Below are positions 11,313 through 22,005 of a stretch of DNA of 64,000 bases, piece after piece (within the stretch, counting starts at the first letter, position 1; every line of letters starts with the position of its first letter). The notes beneath the pieces were generated by a model that was given only the letters and a program-made list of their open reading frames with translations, was not told where the DNA came from and searched no databases. The translations under genes were made by a program, and so were the position numbers. Source of the stretch: Serripes groenlandicus (Eukaryota; Mollusca; Bivalvia; Cardiida; Cardiidae); contig JASEVX010000007.1 of assembly GCA_031761405.1 (NCBI GenBank), positions 62,693,062 to 62,757,061 on the forward strand. The letters are read 5' to 3'.

Positions 11313-12044
11313 ATGACGTGCTATTGCATGCACATCCTAAATTGTCTGTTTTGTGGTTTTATTGAAAAATAATAAAATTCAAATATTCTGACAAACATCT
11401 TGAAAAGATTACAAATCTTATAATTATTCCTTAATGAAAGCACTGTATACATACTAAGACTAATGATTGGCAAGATTACTCATTTCCATTACTGTTTATG
11501 ATCAATAATTAGTTGGTTGTGTGTATGGTCAACCTACTTTGGAATGGAGATTGATCATAAACAATGAAAGGCTTCAATTATCATTCACTTCGTTGACAAA
11601 ACAATGCAAGTTATGATACATTTTCACTTGACCCCACCCCTGATGTTCCAATATGCCCCTCAGTTGATAACTGTGTTATGCATAACTGCAGTATGGATTT
11701 CCGGCGACATTGATGCGTTGCATCAACTTTCTCTTGTAATATAATGATATTATACGCCAACCTATGGAACGCCTTTACTGTCTTAATATGTTGTCTTTTG
11801 TTATACGCAGTACATTTAATGTATACGAGGTACATATTTCATTTGACATGGTACATTTTGCATGATATGCAGTGCCTTTTCCGTTATATATGATGATTAT
11901 TTAATTATATGCAGTGCCAAATTGTGAGGGTACAGTAGAATGACCATATCTAAACATTTGTCTATTCAGAGATATATATAATTATTATTTCGTTTGTAAA
12001 CAATAACATAAAAGAGGATTGTGCTATAGTATGTTATATATACT
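11313..12044. other. Mostly unassigned; one hairpin and one 40-bp dispersed repeat
   Basis: TGTTTATGATCAAT at about 11500 has its inverse near 11550. TTCCGGCGACATTGATGC...CTCTTGT at 11699-11738 recurs at 39122-39160. No coding region recognised. Confidence 0.45.
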
Positions 12045-12211
12045 TTTCTTTACCCGTTTGTAATGCTATTAGTAATGTCTATGTACCTTTATGTTTTTCC
12101 TCTTTGTACAAACTGGTTATAAAGTAATTTTCTTTCCCCGTTTGTAATGCTATTTGTAATTTCTATGTACCTAATGTTTTTCTTCTTTGTACAAACTGGT
12201 AATAAAGTAAT
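12045..12211 (+). repeat. Tandem duplication, about 85-bp unit
   Basis: Two diverged copies of CCGTTTGTAATGCTAT...GTACAAACTGGT-ATAAAG. Confidence 0.8.
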
Positions 12212-13274
12212 TGAATTGATTTGGAAAACGTGCGGTGTTCATCAGCTAAATACCAGGCAAATAATTAACCACAGACAATGGTCTTGGAAGCTCTATATGC
12301 GACTGCGGAACGGTTATACGAACAGTTATGTTACCTCTGATGAGCAATGTTAGATACCTAGGAGGAATTTCTGATAGAAGAAGAGTCTATTTTTTGAGAA
12401 AAGGTATAGATGCTCACCATAAATTGATTTTTGAATTTTGATAAGCGTGATGCTTTCGTTACCGGTTTCATGGCATAGTCGATGTGTGCGTTAGTCAGAC
12501 AACTGACCCGAGAATCATTGACAAACGCACAAAAGCTTACTCAAAGTACTTTGTTAAAAACAAAAAGGTTCGTTAACCTTTTTGAAAGAAATATATGCCT
12601 CGTTCTTTTCCCTGGAGATAGGTTCAAGGACAAGGCGTTTCACAAAGATTACGCGTCAGACCACATAGCGAAAAATCAAAGCACTGCAGTGCTAACGGCC
12701 TGGGGGCTGCAGGAAGGTTGGAGAAGAAGGGAAAATGTGAAAGGAAATATAACACTTGTAGCTTATAGTTAATAGATTATATCCAACATAGTAAATATTA
12801 TGAAATTGGCAATCGGAAAGCAGGAGGACATTGTTGGCCCTATATCGATCACCTGAGTGCAAGAGCTCACATGTATACAAATTAACATTTTTAGATGCAC
12901 GGACCCTACGGGGCCACAGGGGAATCCGCCACTGCATTTTTCCCGCGATCCGTTCTACTTTGCGAATGTTAATAAGTTTCCATATTTGACCTCTCGGCGC
13001 ATTATTTCTAAAGCATTTGTTAAACTTATATTGGAGTACTCACGCCTTAAGTTTTTCACTGGTGTTCCAACAATATTATAATTATCTTATTTTGGGAGAT
13101 TTTAACCTTTTAATTGCAGTTTTGTTAAAACCATGATGAACTATTTTTCTCGCGCAGTCTCACTCTAAAATGCGTTGTTCGGTTTTAACAGCAATTGGCA
13201 GGCTGCCAACTCAAAAGCCCCAGACCAATAACATTCAGTACATCAAGGCCAAACATAAGAAGTATCTTTCACCC
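12212..13274. other. No recognised gene
   Basis: Contains a 96-codon open frame at 12482-12772 without recognisable domains, matching codon neighbours or homologues known to me. Probably chance. Confidence 0.45.
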
Positions 13275-13338
13275 AGATTGGGTGCCGAAGTCTGTGTGCT
13301 GAAGTCTGGGTGCCAAAGTCTGGGTTCCGAAGTCACCC
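13275..13338 (+). repeat. Short tandem repeat, about 17-18 bp
   Basis: Three to four copies of GTGCCGAAGTCTGGGT with small changes. Confidence 0.7.
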
Positions 13339-13353
13339 GATACAGCGACAATG

Positions 13354-13457
13354 GACTTTTGAATGTGTGGTGATATAGAAACGTAGTTTTACAGGGGCGT
13401 AGCCTGACTTTTGAATGTGTGGTGATATAGAAACGTAGTTTTACAGGGGCGTAGCCT
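13354..13457 (+). repeat. 52-bp tandem duplication including a transposon end
   Basis: Two identical-looking copies of GACTTTTGAATGTGTGG...GGGGCGTAGCCT. The first 13 bases or so of the hAT-like element at 13444 are duplicated along with its left flank. Confidence 0.85.
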
Positions 13458-13680
13458 GACAATAATCAATGTACTCGGATAGACATTTTTCGCCTCACTA
13501 CTCTATACATCTATCCCCCTAAGACGGAATGTGTCGGCCGGATCAGTCTGCGCGAACAGCGCAGGCTGATCTGGTCGATACATTACCCAGATGTCTATCG
13601 CCGCAGCTGCATTTTGGGGCATTTTGAGGAAAAAATGTGTAGGCAAGTGCCTACAGTGCCTAAAGGGAGCTACGCCCCTG
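13444..13680 (+). mobile_element. hAT-like composite element, internally deleted
   Basis: Ends CAGGGGCGTAGCC...GCTACGCCCCTG. The interior keeps the right part of a TA-MITE and GTGCCTACAGTGCCTAAAGG. CAGGGG-type ends are typical of hAT elements; no clear 8-bp duplication is visible. Confidence 0.65.
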
Positions 13681-13886
13681 GTTTACAAAAGAAAAATGTC
13701 AACACATCAACATGTTTCAAAAGTTCACTTAAAGATGAGTTGAGAAAAAAACTTGCGCAAGAAACTAAAAATAAGACATCGGCATCTTGGCCGAAACATT
13801 ACGGAATGTTATGGAACTCAAATTGAACATTTGCTGCAATAAAATGCAAAATACAATACTTTTTGTGGTATTTTCAATTTGTTCAA

Positions 13887-14148
13887 CAGGGGTTGTGAGT
13901 TCCAATCCCGGCTCGACCAACTTTCTTTTCGACGTTTGACAAAAGTCATTGCGACATGCGTCATTCGTCTTCCACCAATGCCGGCTAAGTCTATGTGGAA
14001 AAGCAGCCAGTTGCTTGGGAAGATTGTTGTGTGGAGTACTGGTGTGAGAAAACCAGGAAATGCATGAGTAGGTGAACTGGCCGCCATGATATAACTGAGA
14101 AATTGTTAAAAACGGCGTTAAACCCCATTCAATCAATCAATCAATAAA
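13887..14148 (+). mobile_element. 5'-truncated tRNA-SINE with 13-bp target duplication
   Basis: Starts inside the head at the B box (GTTGTGAGTTCCAATCCC) and runs to (AATC)n. TCAATTTGTTCAA flanks it at 13874-13886 and 14149-14161. The open frames on both strands here are SINE sequence. Confidence 0.88.
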
Positions 14149-14503
14149 TCAATTTGTTCAAATATAACTTTAACACCTCTCGTATAATAGCATACGGCAT
14201 CCCACTGTTAACCCCCTTGACAAATAAAACAAGAACACGTTCAATAGAAAAGATTTTTTTTTTATATATTCAGAATATTCAGATATTTCCATTTGCATTA
14301 CGATTGTTTCAAATAACAGAAGCAATGAGCCTATCAGGTGTTGTTTTTGTTGTTGCCAGAATCGGTTAACACCACCACGAAGGCCGATTTGGATATAAAC
14401 AAGGTATTAATTTCTGAATAGTAAGAAGGTTTACATTTAATGAATGCACCATATCACAGGTAAAAGCTTCAGGATACCCAAACAATCTGCGAGTTCTTGT
14501 TAA

Positions 14504-15015
14504 TTAACACTTTCTCATCTACAGACGTTTTCTGACGCATCGGTTGAAGATGATCTTGAAAACATCTAGATAAAACTATTCAAATGTCTATCAATGAAAG
14601 TAAAGTTATTGGATAGAGTTAAAAATGTTCAGGCAAATGAAAAAAAAAAGAAGCTTATTATGAGCAATATGAGCCGTCCCGCGAGAAAACCAACATTATG
14701 GCCTCTGCGTAATGTATCGACCCAGATCAGCCTGCGCAGTCCCCGCAGACTGATCCGGGCCGACACATTCCGTCTCAGGGGGATAGAGGTATAGAGTAAT
14801 GATTCCTGAAACAGAAAATTCAACAGGAGGCGAAAGATGTCTATCCGGGTAAGCATGCGCGGCATGCTTAGGCGGATCCTGGTCGATACTTTACGCAGAG
14901 TCCACAATGTTGGTTTTCTCGCGGGACGGCTCAATTATTTCCGTTTGCCAACATACTTGCAAACGTTGTCTGCTGCAAACACCTCAAAATGCGTCTGCAA
15001 GAGGGAAAGGGTAAA
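14504..15015. mobile_element. TTAA-MITE-1 interrupted by a TA-MITE
   Basis: The left end TTAACACTTTCTC and right end GAGGGAAAGGGTAA surround the insertion at 14670-14933. Both outer arms are of the GACG type, so the copy may be a hybrid of two. Confidence 0.65.
14670..14933 (-). mobile_element. TA-MITE nested in TTAA-MITE-1
   Basis: 264 bp with complete ends TGAGCCGTCCCGCGAGAAAA and GTTTTCTCGCGGGACGGCTCA-type inverse; arms match over about 30 bp. Confidence 0.8.
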
Positions 15016-15317
15016 GGGCTCAACTGTCTTAGGTTCACTCACCAACATGCAAGGAAAACCTAGTTTGCAACAAGATACTTCATTTCCTTCATTTTGTTTG
15101 TTGTTTGAGAAAGTTGTGCGATCATCAAAAGGGCGAATCTATCCGACTCAAAGGGTGATAGACGTTAATGGACACCTGGAGGAAATAACGGATAAATGAA
15201 CAATATTTTGATAGAACTGATAAAATAATATAAATAGGGCAGTCACATGGCGTTATCAATGGTTCCTGCTGAGTACCAAATGTTGCACAGAAACAAAATT
15301 GCGTGGGATACTTTGTT

Positions 15318-15520
15318 TGTGTTTGTTTGCATGGTGTTTTACGCCGCTCGACATTTTATTTTAGTTATATCACGTCGTTTCCTGAGGAAGTTACCAGTAC
15401 TACTAGTCCGTTTATCCTAATACACGCTATAGTCAGTCACAATGCTAACCCAGCAACCCTAAGCGCTAAGGAGGGCAGCAATTACTACCATGTTTAAAGT
15501 GTTTGGTATGACCGACACGT
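15318..15520 (-). mobile_element. tRNA-SINE, 3' domain, degraded
   Basis: TTTTACGCCGCTCGACATTT then TATATCACGTCGTTTCCTG and CAACCCTAAGCGC(T)AAGGAGG, as in other minus-strand copies. The tRNA head is missing. Confidence 0.65.
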
Positions 15521-15656
15521 AAAGGAAGAAACCATTGTAGGAAATAGAAAAAGACAAGCTATAATCTTGAGCAATGTTTTCCGTTTTCCATTATGTTTTC
15601 AAATCGCGTCTTTATGAATAGGGCTGTCTCATTAAAAGGAGAAATTATAAACTGGT

Positions 15657-15864
15657 TTAACCTTTTCCCAAAATACAACATATCTGCAGCAGTCGACTTT
15701 AAAAACATCTAGAAAAATATATGGAAAATCTGAAAATAAGTTGAAAACTTTGTGGCAAAAGGAGAAATAGCTCGTTTTGAGCAATTTCTCATTTTGTCAC
15801 AATGTATTCAAAAGTCGTCTGCTGCAGAGGCGTCAGAAAGCGTCTTTATGTGGGAAAGAGTTAA
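15657..15864 (+). mobile_element. TTAA-MITE-1
   Basis: Ends TTAACCTTTTCCC...GGGAAAGAGTTAA; inner hairpin GAAATAGCTC / GAGCAATTTC. Confidence 0.7.
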
Positions 15865-16108
15865 TACATGTCGTTATGAGCAGTGTATGAGAAGATACCT
15901 TTGGAACTTGGTCGAGAATTTTGTTTATGCTGGAACAAGTCGAACACGGCATTTGTTTGTTTCTTCATGTCAAACAAACGTCCGAGCTGAATATATTTAT
16001 AACCCAAACAGTTTCGTATTATGGTTGACTGACTGCTGGAATTATCTTAAGTGTGGACAGACTAGTGGGCTAGCCCCTTATTCCGATAATCTCGACTGTA
16101 TACAACAG

Positions 16109-16319
16109 TTTTTTCCCTCATACGACAATTCTGCAGCAGACGACTTTGAACATAATTTATCAAAATATAGAAAATCTCTAAAACTGAATGGATAACCTAT
16201 GACTTAAAGTGGAAAACATTTTGAAACGTTTTGAGCAATTTCTTCTTTTGTCACTATGTTTTCAAAAGGCCGTCTGCTGCAGAGGCGTCAGAAAGCGTCT
16301 ATATGTGGTAAAGGGTTAA
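16109..16319 (+). mobile_element. TTAA-MITE-1
   Basis: Left terminus eroded (TTTTCCCTCATACGAC); part of the inner hairpin deleted; right end GTAAAGGGTTAA. Confidence 0.65.
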
Positions 16320-16436
16320 GCATCATGCTATGCACGAACTCAATGTACGTGTACAGTTGCGTACACTGTAGACCCATATAAGAATGCATCTCCGTGTAGT
16401 CAAATCTTGGTCTAAAGTATTCGCTGCTCAACTATT

Positions 16437-16676
16437 TTAAAACTCTTTCCCACAAACAGACGCATTTTGACGCCTTTGCAGAAGACGGGGCGTTTGAAAA
16501 CATTGCGGCAAATGGAGTAAATGCTTACAATGAATAATTTCTACATTTGCCACGATATTTTCAAATCTAATCAATTTTCAATTTATTAAATAAGTTACTC
16601 GTAGAGAATTTCTATTTTGGCCGGTATGTTTTCAAAGTCTTTTGCTAGACATTTGTTGTTTTTGGGAAAGGGTTAA
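16437..16676 (-). mobile_element. TTAA-MITE-1
   Basis: Ends TTAAAACTCTTTCCC...GGGAAAGGGTTAA; inner hairpin diverged (GTAAATGCTTACAATGAAT). Confidence 0.65.
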
Positions 16677-16769
16677 ACTACAGGCAAGGCTAGCCTAAAA
16701 CTACGTGAGTACTTGTCAAACATCAGGGGTGATTCAGCGGTATTAGTGTTAGAAACGACTTTTCCATTG

Positions 16770-16993
16770 TTAACCCTTTACCACATATATATACGATTTC
16801 TGACGCCTCTGCAGTAGACGACTTTTGAAAACACTGTAAAAAAAGAAGAAATTGCTCAAAACGAGCAATTTCTTCTTTTGCCACAAATGTTTTCAACTCT
16901 TTTCAGTAATTATACCTTCAGTTTTTCTGTGTGTTTACCTAGATACTTTCAAAGTCGTCTGCTGCAGAATTGTTGTATGTGGGAAAGGGTTCA
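16770..16993 (-). mobile_element. TTAA-MITE-1, near full length
   Basis: Left TTAACCCTTTACC; right GGGAAAGGGTTCA, so the last TTAA is mutated. Strong inner hairpin GAAATTGCTCAAAACGAGC. Confidence 0.75.
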
Positions 16994-17205
16994 AGAATTT
17001 CCCATTTATCAGGATACGAACTTTTTCTTTATAATTCTATAAACATTTCATGAAATGTTTTTACATTGCTCAAGAATATCTCATTATCAAGATTCGTATT
17101 TTTTGTTTATAATTATGTAAAATATTTAATCAAATGTTTTCCATTGTTCAAGAGTATCTCATTTATCAAAACTTTTTTTTTTTAAATTCCATGAATCTTT
17201 AATTA
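16987..17205 (+). repeat. Tandem repeat, three units of about 82 bp, abutting a MITE end
   Basis: Each unit begins GTTCAAGA(A/G)T(A/T)TC and continues CATTTATCA...AATGTTTT. The first starts at the last bases of the MITE-1 copy that ends at 16993. Confidence 0.7.
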
Positions 17206-17476
17206 CATGAACATCTTTGAGCGCATTTTACCAATAAAGTACATAGATTCCATAACATCTCTGGATTTTAAAGATGTTACGATTCTGAAAACAGAACTGC
17301 AGATATTTAGAATAAGAAAATAAATCGTCCATGACGTATTTATAATCAAATAAGAAGTGACTATAAAACACCCAACACATTTTGTTGTTGTAGGACTAGA
17401 TCAGGACCCAGGTTCCCCATTTGTTTTCAATACCAAATTATGTTTAGTTCTTAGGTAACGAAATAACATACATTCT
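17206..17476. other. No recognised feature
   Basis: AT-rich, nothing recognised. Confidence 0.5.
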
Positions 17477-17820
17477 CAGGGGCGTAGCTCCCTTTAGGCA
17501 CTGTAGGCACGTGCCTACACATTTTTCTCAAAATGCCCCAAAATGCAGCTGCGGCGATAGACATCTGCGTAATGTATCGACCAGATCAGCCTGCGCTGTC
17601 CGCGCAGAATGATCCGGCCGACACATTCCGTCTTAGGGGGATAGATGTATAGAGTAGTGATTCCTGAAACAGAAAATCCACAGGAGGCGAAAAGTGTCTA
17701 TCCGGGTAGGCCTGTGTGGCATGGTTAAGCTGATCCGGGTCGATCCTTTACGCAGAGTCCACAATGTTGATTTTCTCACGAGACGGCCTACACATTGATT
17801 ATTGCAAAGCTACGCCCCTG
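17477..17820 (-). mobile_element. hAT-like composite element, full length
   Basis: 344 bp with ends CAGGGGCGTAGCTCC and GCTACGCCCCTG. It contains most of a TA-MITE (about 17565-17790) in fixed position. Subterminal CTTTAGGCACTGTAGGCAC. Flanking 8-bp duplication not evident. Confidence 0.75.
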
Positions 17821-18171
17821 CAAGTTATATCTACATCAGCTCAATACGTAATCAACCTTTGATTGATAAATTATAGGCATTTTCCAGATTCTGATTGGCA
17901 TATCAGTATGACTAAAACAATTGTTACTTCGAACTTTTAGAAAAAGTGTTAACAAAGGATACTATTTAGAAATAAAACATTTCACATTATGAGAGGTGTA
18001 TTTGGCCACGCCACGTAGCTTGTAAAGTACACCTGTTCGACTTAGAGCGGCAACAGAAGCCCGGAATCTGCGATCTTTCTTCTTCAGCGGGTGTTTATAA
18101 TAAACCCACCTTTGTCTAACGGTTAGAAAACATGTACTCTCCGCGCCATGTAAAACAGTATTACATAGGTA
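17821..18171. other. No recognised feature
   Basis: No repeat family or coding signal recognised. Confidence 0.45.
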
Positions 18172-18364
18172 CCACAGGTAAGGAAGGGTGAACTAGCTCC
18201 CACACCCCCCGCAATATCTCGCTTATTTTCTAAACAAATCCTATGTTGTGCCTACTCAAAAGAATCTTCTCAATGCAACGAATCGTTTGAGTATCCACAA
18301 CAAAACGTTAGAGGGTCAAATAAGGGTTTTGGAACACGAAAAAGGCCCCTTATCGAGGGCTCTC
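18172..18364. mobile_element. Hairpin MITE, diverged copy
   Basis: Same layout as 4515-4714: CCTATGTTGTGCCTACTCAA arm, inverse CGTTTGAGTATCCACAAC, and the tail CAAATAAGGGTTTTGGAACA...CCCCTTATC. Confidence 0.65.
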
Positions 18365-18366
18365 AG

Positions 18367-18490
18367 TATATGAGCCAGTGCATGAGAAAACGTATTTTAG
18401 TGGGCGTTTCTAAACAGTGTAGGTTCAGATGAGCTTGTCCACATGCTCAGTCTGATCAGATTTTTACACAAGTTGACAGAAAAGCTTTTT
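18367..18490 (+). repeat. Dispersed repeat D, copy 1
   Basis: GAGCCAGTGCATGAGAAA, AACAGTGTAGGTTCAGAT and CTTGTCC...CTCAGTCT are shared in order with 60674-60790. Class unknown. Confidence 0.55.
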
Positions 18491-18638
18491 TACAAACTTG
18501 TGTATGTTGTATGTGAGACAGTGTAGATCTTGATCATACTTTGCGGATGCAGAGACCGATCTTGACCTCTACTCTTCACGATAGCCAACGTGTACATTAT
18601 TTAATACACAGGCTCATATGCCATATACATATATTACC

Positions 18639-18868
18639 TTAACCCTTTCCCTCATACGACAAATCTGCAGCAGACGACTTTGAACATATTTTATCAAAAC
18701 ATAGAAAATCTCTATAATTAGATAGATAACCTATGACTAAAAGTGGAAAACATTGTGGCAAAAGGAGAAATTGCTCGTTTTGAGCAATTTCTTCTTTTGT
18801 CACTATGTTTTCAAAAATCCGTCTGCTGCAGAGGCGTCAGAAAGCGGCTATATGAGGGAAAGGGTTAA
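18639..18868 (+). mobile_element. TTAA-MITE-1, 230-bp consensus-like copy
   Basis: Both TTAA sites, both arms and the inner hairpin intact; among the least decayed copies. Confidence 0.82.
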
Positions 18869-19207
18869 CGATCCAGATTAATCCGTACGTCCATCCAGTC
18901 TGAGTCGTTGATCTGATTTGTGGTTTTACGGCTTCATTTTGTTCTTCTCTACGATGCTCTGGATGAAGGCTTTCAACAAAATTAACAGATAAACAGGCTG
19001 ATTTTGAGTGCTTTCTACAAACACATGCTCACTCGTAACTTTCGCCATGCGCCTATTATTTCTCAGATGGTTGAGCAATTAATGAGAGCGTGAGATTATA
19101 ATTGTACCAAGGGAAAACTGTACGAGCTTATAGAACATCGTAATTAATCAATTGAGGCTGCTACATTTGTTTATTGTTCATAAGGAACAATTTTCTCCTT
19201 CTGTGTT
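18869..19207. other. No recognised feature
   Basis: Nothing recognised between two MITE-1 copies. Confidence 0.45.
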
Positions 19208-19434
19208 TTAACGCTTTCCCTCATATAGACGCTTTCTGACGCCTCTGCAGCAGACGGCAATTTGAAAAAAACATAGTGACAAAAGAAGACATTGCTCAAA
19301 ACGAGTAGTTTTTGCCACAATGTTTTCCACTTTTAGGCATAGGTTATCCATTCAATTATAGAGATTTTCCATTTTTTGACAAAATATATTCAAAGTTGTC
19401 TACTGCATAATTGTCGTATGACGTAAAGGGTTAA
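19208..19434 (-). mobile_element. TTAA-MITE-1 at the edge of a satellite
   Basis: Ends TTAACGCTTTCCC...CGTAAAGGGTTAA. Its right TTAA (19431-19434) is also the first TTAA of the 44-bp array that follows. Confidence 0.75.
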
Positions 19435-20798
19435 ACAGTCGTACGCTGCATGTACGAGTGTATGTAGGAAAGGGTTAAACAGTCGTACGCTGCATGTACG
19501 AGTGTATGTAGGAAAGGGTTAACCAGTCGTACGCTGCATGTACGAGTGTATGTAGGAAAGAGTTAAACAGTCGTACGCTGCATGTACGAGTGTATGTAGG
19601 AAAGAGTTAAACAGTCGTCCGCTGCATGTATGAGTGTATGTAGGAAAGGGTTAATCAGTCGTCCGCTTCATGTACGAGTGTATGTAGGAAAGGGTTAGTC
19701 AGTCGTACGCTTCATGTACGAGTGTATGTAGGAAAGGGTTAAACAGTCGTCCGCTGCATGTACGAGTGTATGTAGGAAAGGGTTAGTCAGTCGTCCGCTT
19801 CATGTACGAGTGTATGTAGGAAAGGGTTAAACAGTAGTACGCTGCATGTACGAGTGTATGTAGGAAAGAGTTAAACAGTCGTCCGCTTCATGTACGAGTG
19901 TATGTAGGAAAGGGTTAAACAGTAGTACGCTGCATGTACGAGTATATGTAGGAAAGAGTTAAACAGTCGTACGCTTCATGTACGAGTGTATGTAGGAAAG
20001 GGTTAAACAGTCGACCGCTTCATGTACCAGTGTATGTAGGAAAGGGTTAGTCAGTCGTACGCTGCATGTACGAGTGTATGTAGGAAAGAGTTAAACAGTC
20101 GTACGCTTCATGTACGAGTGTATGTAGGAAAGGGTTAAACAGTCGTACGCTGCATGTACGAGTGTATGTAGGAAAGAGTTAAACAGTCGTCCGCTGCATG
20201 TATGAGTGTATGTAGGAAAGGGTTAATCAGTCGTCCGCTGCATGTACGAGTGTATGTAGGAAAGGGTTAGTCAGTCGTCCGCTTTATGTACGAGTGTATG
20301 TAGGAAAGGGTTAAACAGTCGTCCGCTTCATGTACGAGTGTATGTAGGAAAGGGTTAGTCAGTCGTACGCTTCATGTAAGAGTGTATGCAGGAAAGGGTT
20401 AAACAGTCGTCCGCTGCGTGTACGAGTGTATGTAGGAAAGGGTTAAACAGTCGTCCGCTGCATGTACGAGTGTATGTAGGAGAGGGTTAAACAGTCGTCC
20501 GCTGCATGTACGAGTGTATGTAGGAAAGGGTTAGTCAGTCGTCCGCTTCATGTACGAGTGTATGTAGGAAAGAGTTAAACAGTCGTCCGCTGCATGTACG
20601 AGTGTATGTAGGAAAGGGTTAAACAGTCGTACGCTTCATGTACGAGTGTATGTAGGAAAGAGTTAATCAGTCGCACGCTTCATGTACGAGTATATGTAGG
20701 AAAGGGTTAAACAGTCGTCCGCTACATGTACAAGTGTATGTAGGAAAGGGTTAAGCAGTCGTCCGCTGCATGTACGAGTGTATGTAGGACAGGGTTAA
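19431..20798 (+). repeat. 44-bp satellite, 31 units, no indels
   Basis: The unit runs TTAAACAGTCGT(A/C)CGCT(G/T)C, ATGTACGAGTGTATGTAGGA, AAGGG. The first and last TTAA are exactly 31 x 44 bp apart. Most junctions are TTAA, six are TTAG. The unit resembles the terminal 44 bp of TTAA-MITE-1 (GTCGTCTGCTGCAG...TTGTATGTGGGAAAGGGTTAA). Units 4-7 resemble units 17-20, hinting at a 13-unit duplication. Confidence 0.92.
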
Positions 20799-20980
20799 TA
20801 TATTGTTGAAATGTAGGTGCGACAAGATCCCTAATCTTCTGAAACGGTTATTCAATGTCTTGAAAGTCTAAATCAGTGTTTCGTGGAATGATTATTCGAT
20901 TCAATCCAATTCACTTGTCATTTAGCATGTCGCACTTTACAAATAACTAGGTTACTACGTCGAATTTGTGAAAACTACTG

Positions 20981-20984
20981 TTAA
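20981..20984. other. Empty TTAA target site
   Basis: A single TTAA in GAAAACTACTG-TTAA-TACTCTATAGAGACC, the paralogous pre-insertion state of the filled site at 21300-21529. Confidence 0.88.
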
Positions 20985-21299
20985 TACTCTATAGAGACCT
21001 TATTTTTCACTTCAGCAGCTTGACATTTGGTCAACCCAATTCACTGTCATTTAGCAAGTCACTGTTTACAAATATATACGATGCATACCAATATAAATCT
21101 GGCTTTTTTGGGACAAATTTCAACCAGTGGAAATGCGGCTTAACATGCTCCACTGAGCTAACTGATCAGGGTATACATGTTGTTTCAGATGAATCCATGA
21201 TCTCTTTTAAACTTCTGGAAAATGTATTGAGACTTGTTCCAATATAGGTCATAATGGGCTAATAACTCGGTTACTACGTCGAATTTGTGAAAACTATTG

Positions 21300-21529
21300 T
21301 TAACCATTTCCCTCATACGACAATTCTGCAGCAGAAGACTTTGAACATATTTTGTCAAACAATAAAAAATCTCTTTAATTGAATGGAGAACCTATGACTA
21401 AAAGTGGAACACATAGTGGCAAAAGAAGAAATTGCTCGTTTTGAGCAATTTCTTCTTTTGTCACTATGTTTTCAAAAAGCCGTCTGCTGCAGAGGCGTCA
21501 TAAAGCGTCTATATGAGGGAAAGGGTTAA
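21300..21529 (+). mobile_element. TTAA-MITE-1 with demonstrable TTAA duplication
   Basis: 230 bp inserted in GAAAACTATTG-[TTAA...TTAA]-CAATCTAGAGACC, against one TTAA in the empty paralogue at 20981. Confidence 0.88.
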
Positions 21530-21702
21530 CAATCTAGAGACCGCATTTTTCACTTCAGCAGCTTGACATTTGGTCACAAAGCCAAAATGAAGACAACTTA
21601 ACCTGTGGAATCTCTAATTTTAGCTTACCCGACCGCATAATGAGAAATTGTGATTGCCTTTCTGATTGGCATGTCAAATCACATTACATAACCCAGAAGA
21701 GG

Positions 21703-21735
21703 GATGTAGGGCCATCGTGGCCCTCTTTTTTTCTA
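21703..21735 (+). repeat. Hairpin plus CTCTT end, Helitron-like remnant
   Basis: AGGGCCATCGTGGCCCTC followed by T-run; compare 32385-32412 and 39463-39495. Confidence 0.4.
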
Positions 21736-21744
21736 TTTCTAATG

Positions 21745-22005
21745 ATACTTTACGCCGCTTGCAACACTTTCTCAGTCATATCACGGCGTTTCCTGTGTCG
21801 TAAATAACATTTACTACCGCTGTTTGTATCCTGACTTCGACAGATCATTCTATCCCACAACCCAAAGCGCCTACGAAGGGGGAAGTCACGTGACTAATAT
21901 CACTTATTTTTGTTAAAAAGAGTCCTTGACTAAGAGACCCGACTAGGGATCGAATCCGGGTATCCTGTAAACGTGGTGACCGTTTAAACCACTACACCAC
22001 TGACA
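21745..22005 (-). mobile_element. tRNA-SINE with tRNA-like head, minus strand
   Basis: Starts with the 3' domain (TTTACGCCGCTTGCAACACT, ATATCACGGCG), then CCCAAAGCGCC and a head containing GGGATCGAATCCGGG with ACCACTACACCACTGACAC. The head differs from the 4909 SINE, so it is a different subfamily sharing the tail. Confidence 0.75.

Larger units (their letters stand above)
20896..21575 (+). repeat. Segmental tandem duplication, one copy with and one without a MITE
   Basis: Copy 1 (20896-21032) and copy 2 (21034-21575) share CCAATTCACT-GTCATTTAGC, GTTACTACGTCGAATTTGTG and CACTTCAGCAGCTTGACATT in order. Copy 2 carries about 190 bp extra at 21074-21261 and a TTAA-MITE-1 at 21300. Confidence 0.85.

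Noticed and set aside
12482..12772. 96-codon frame as a gene
   Set aside because: No domain, no intron signals, no similarity I recognise; length is within chance in 64 kb.
13765..14136. 123-codon minus-strand frame
   Set aside because: Antisense translation of a SINE; the same peptide pieces appear at other SINE copies such as 57765-57974.
19431..20798. CRISPR-like array of 44-bp repeats
   Set aside because: Units are contiguous without spacers; this is a satellite.
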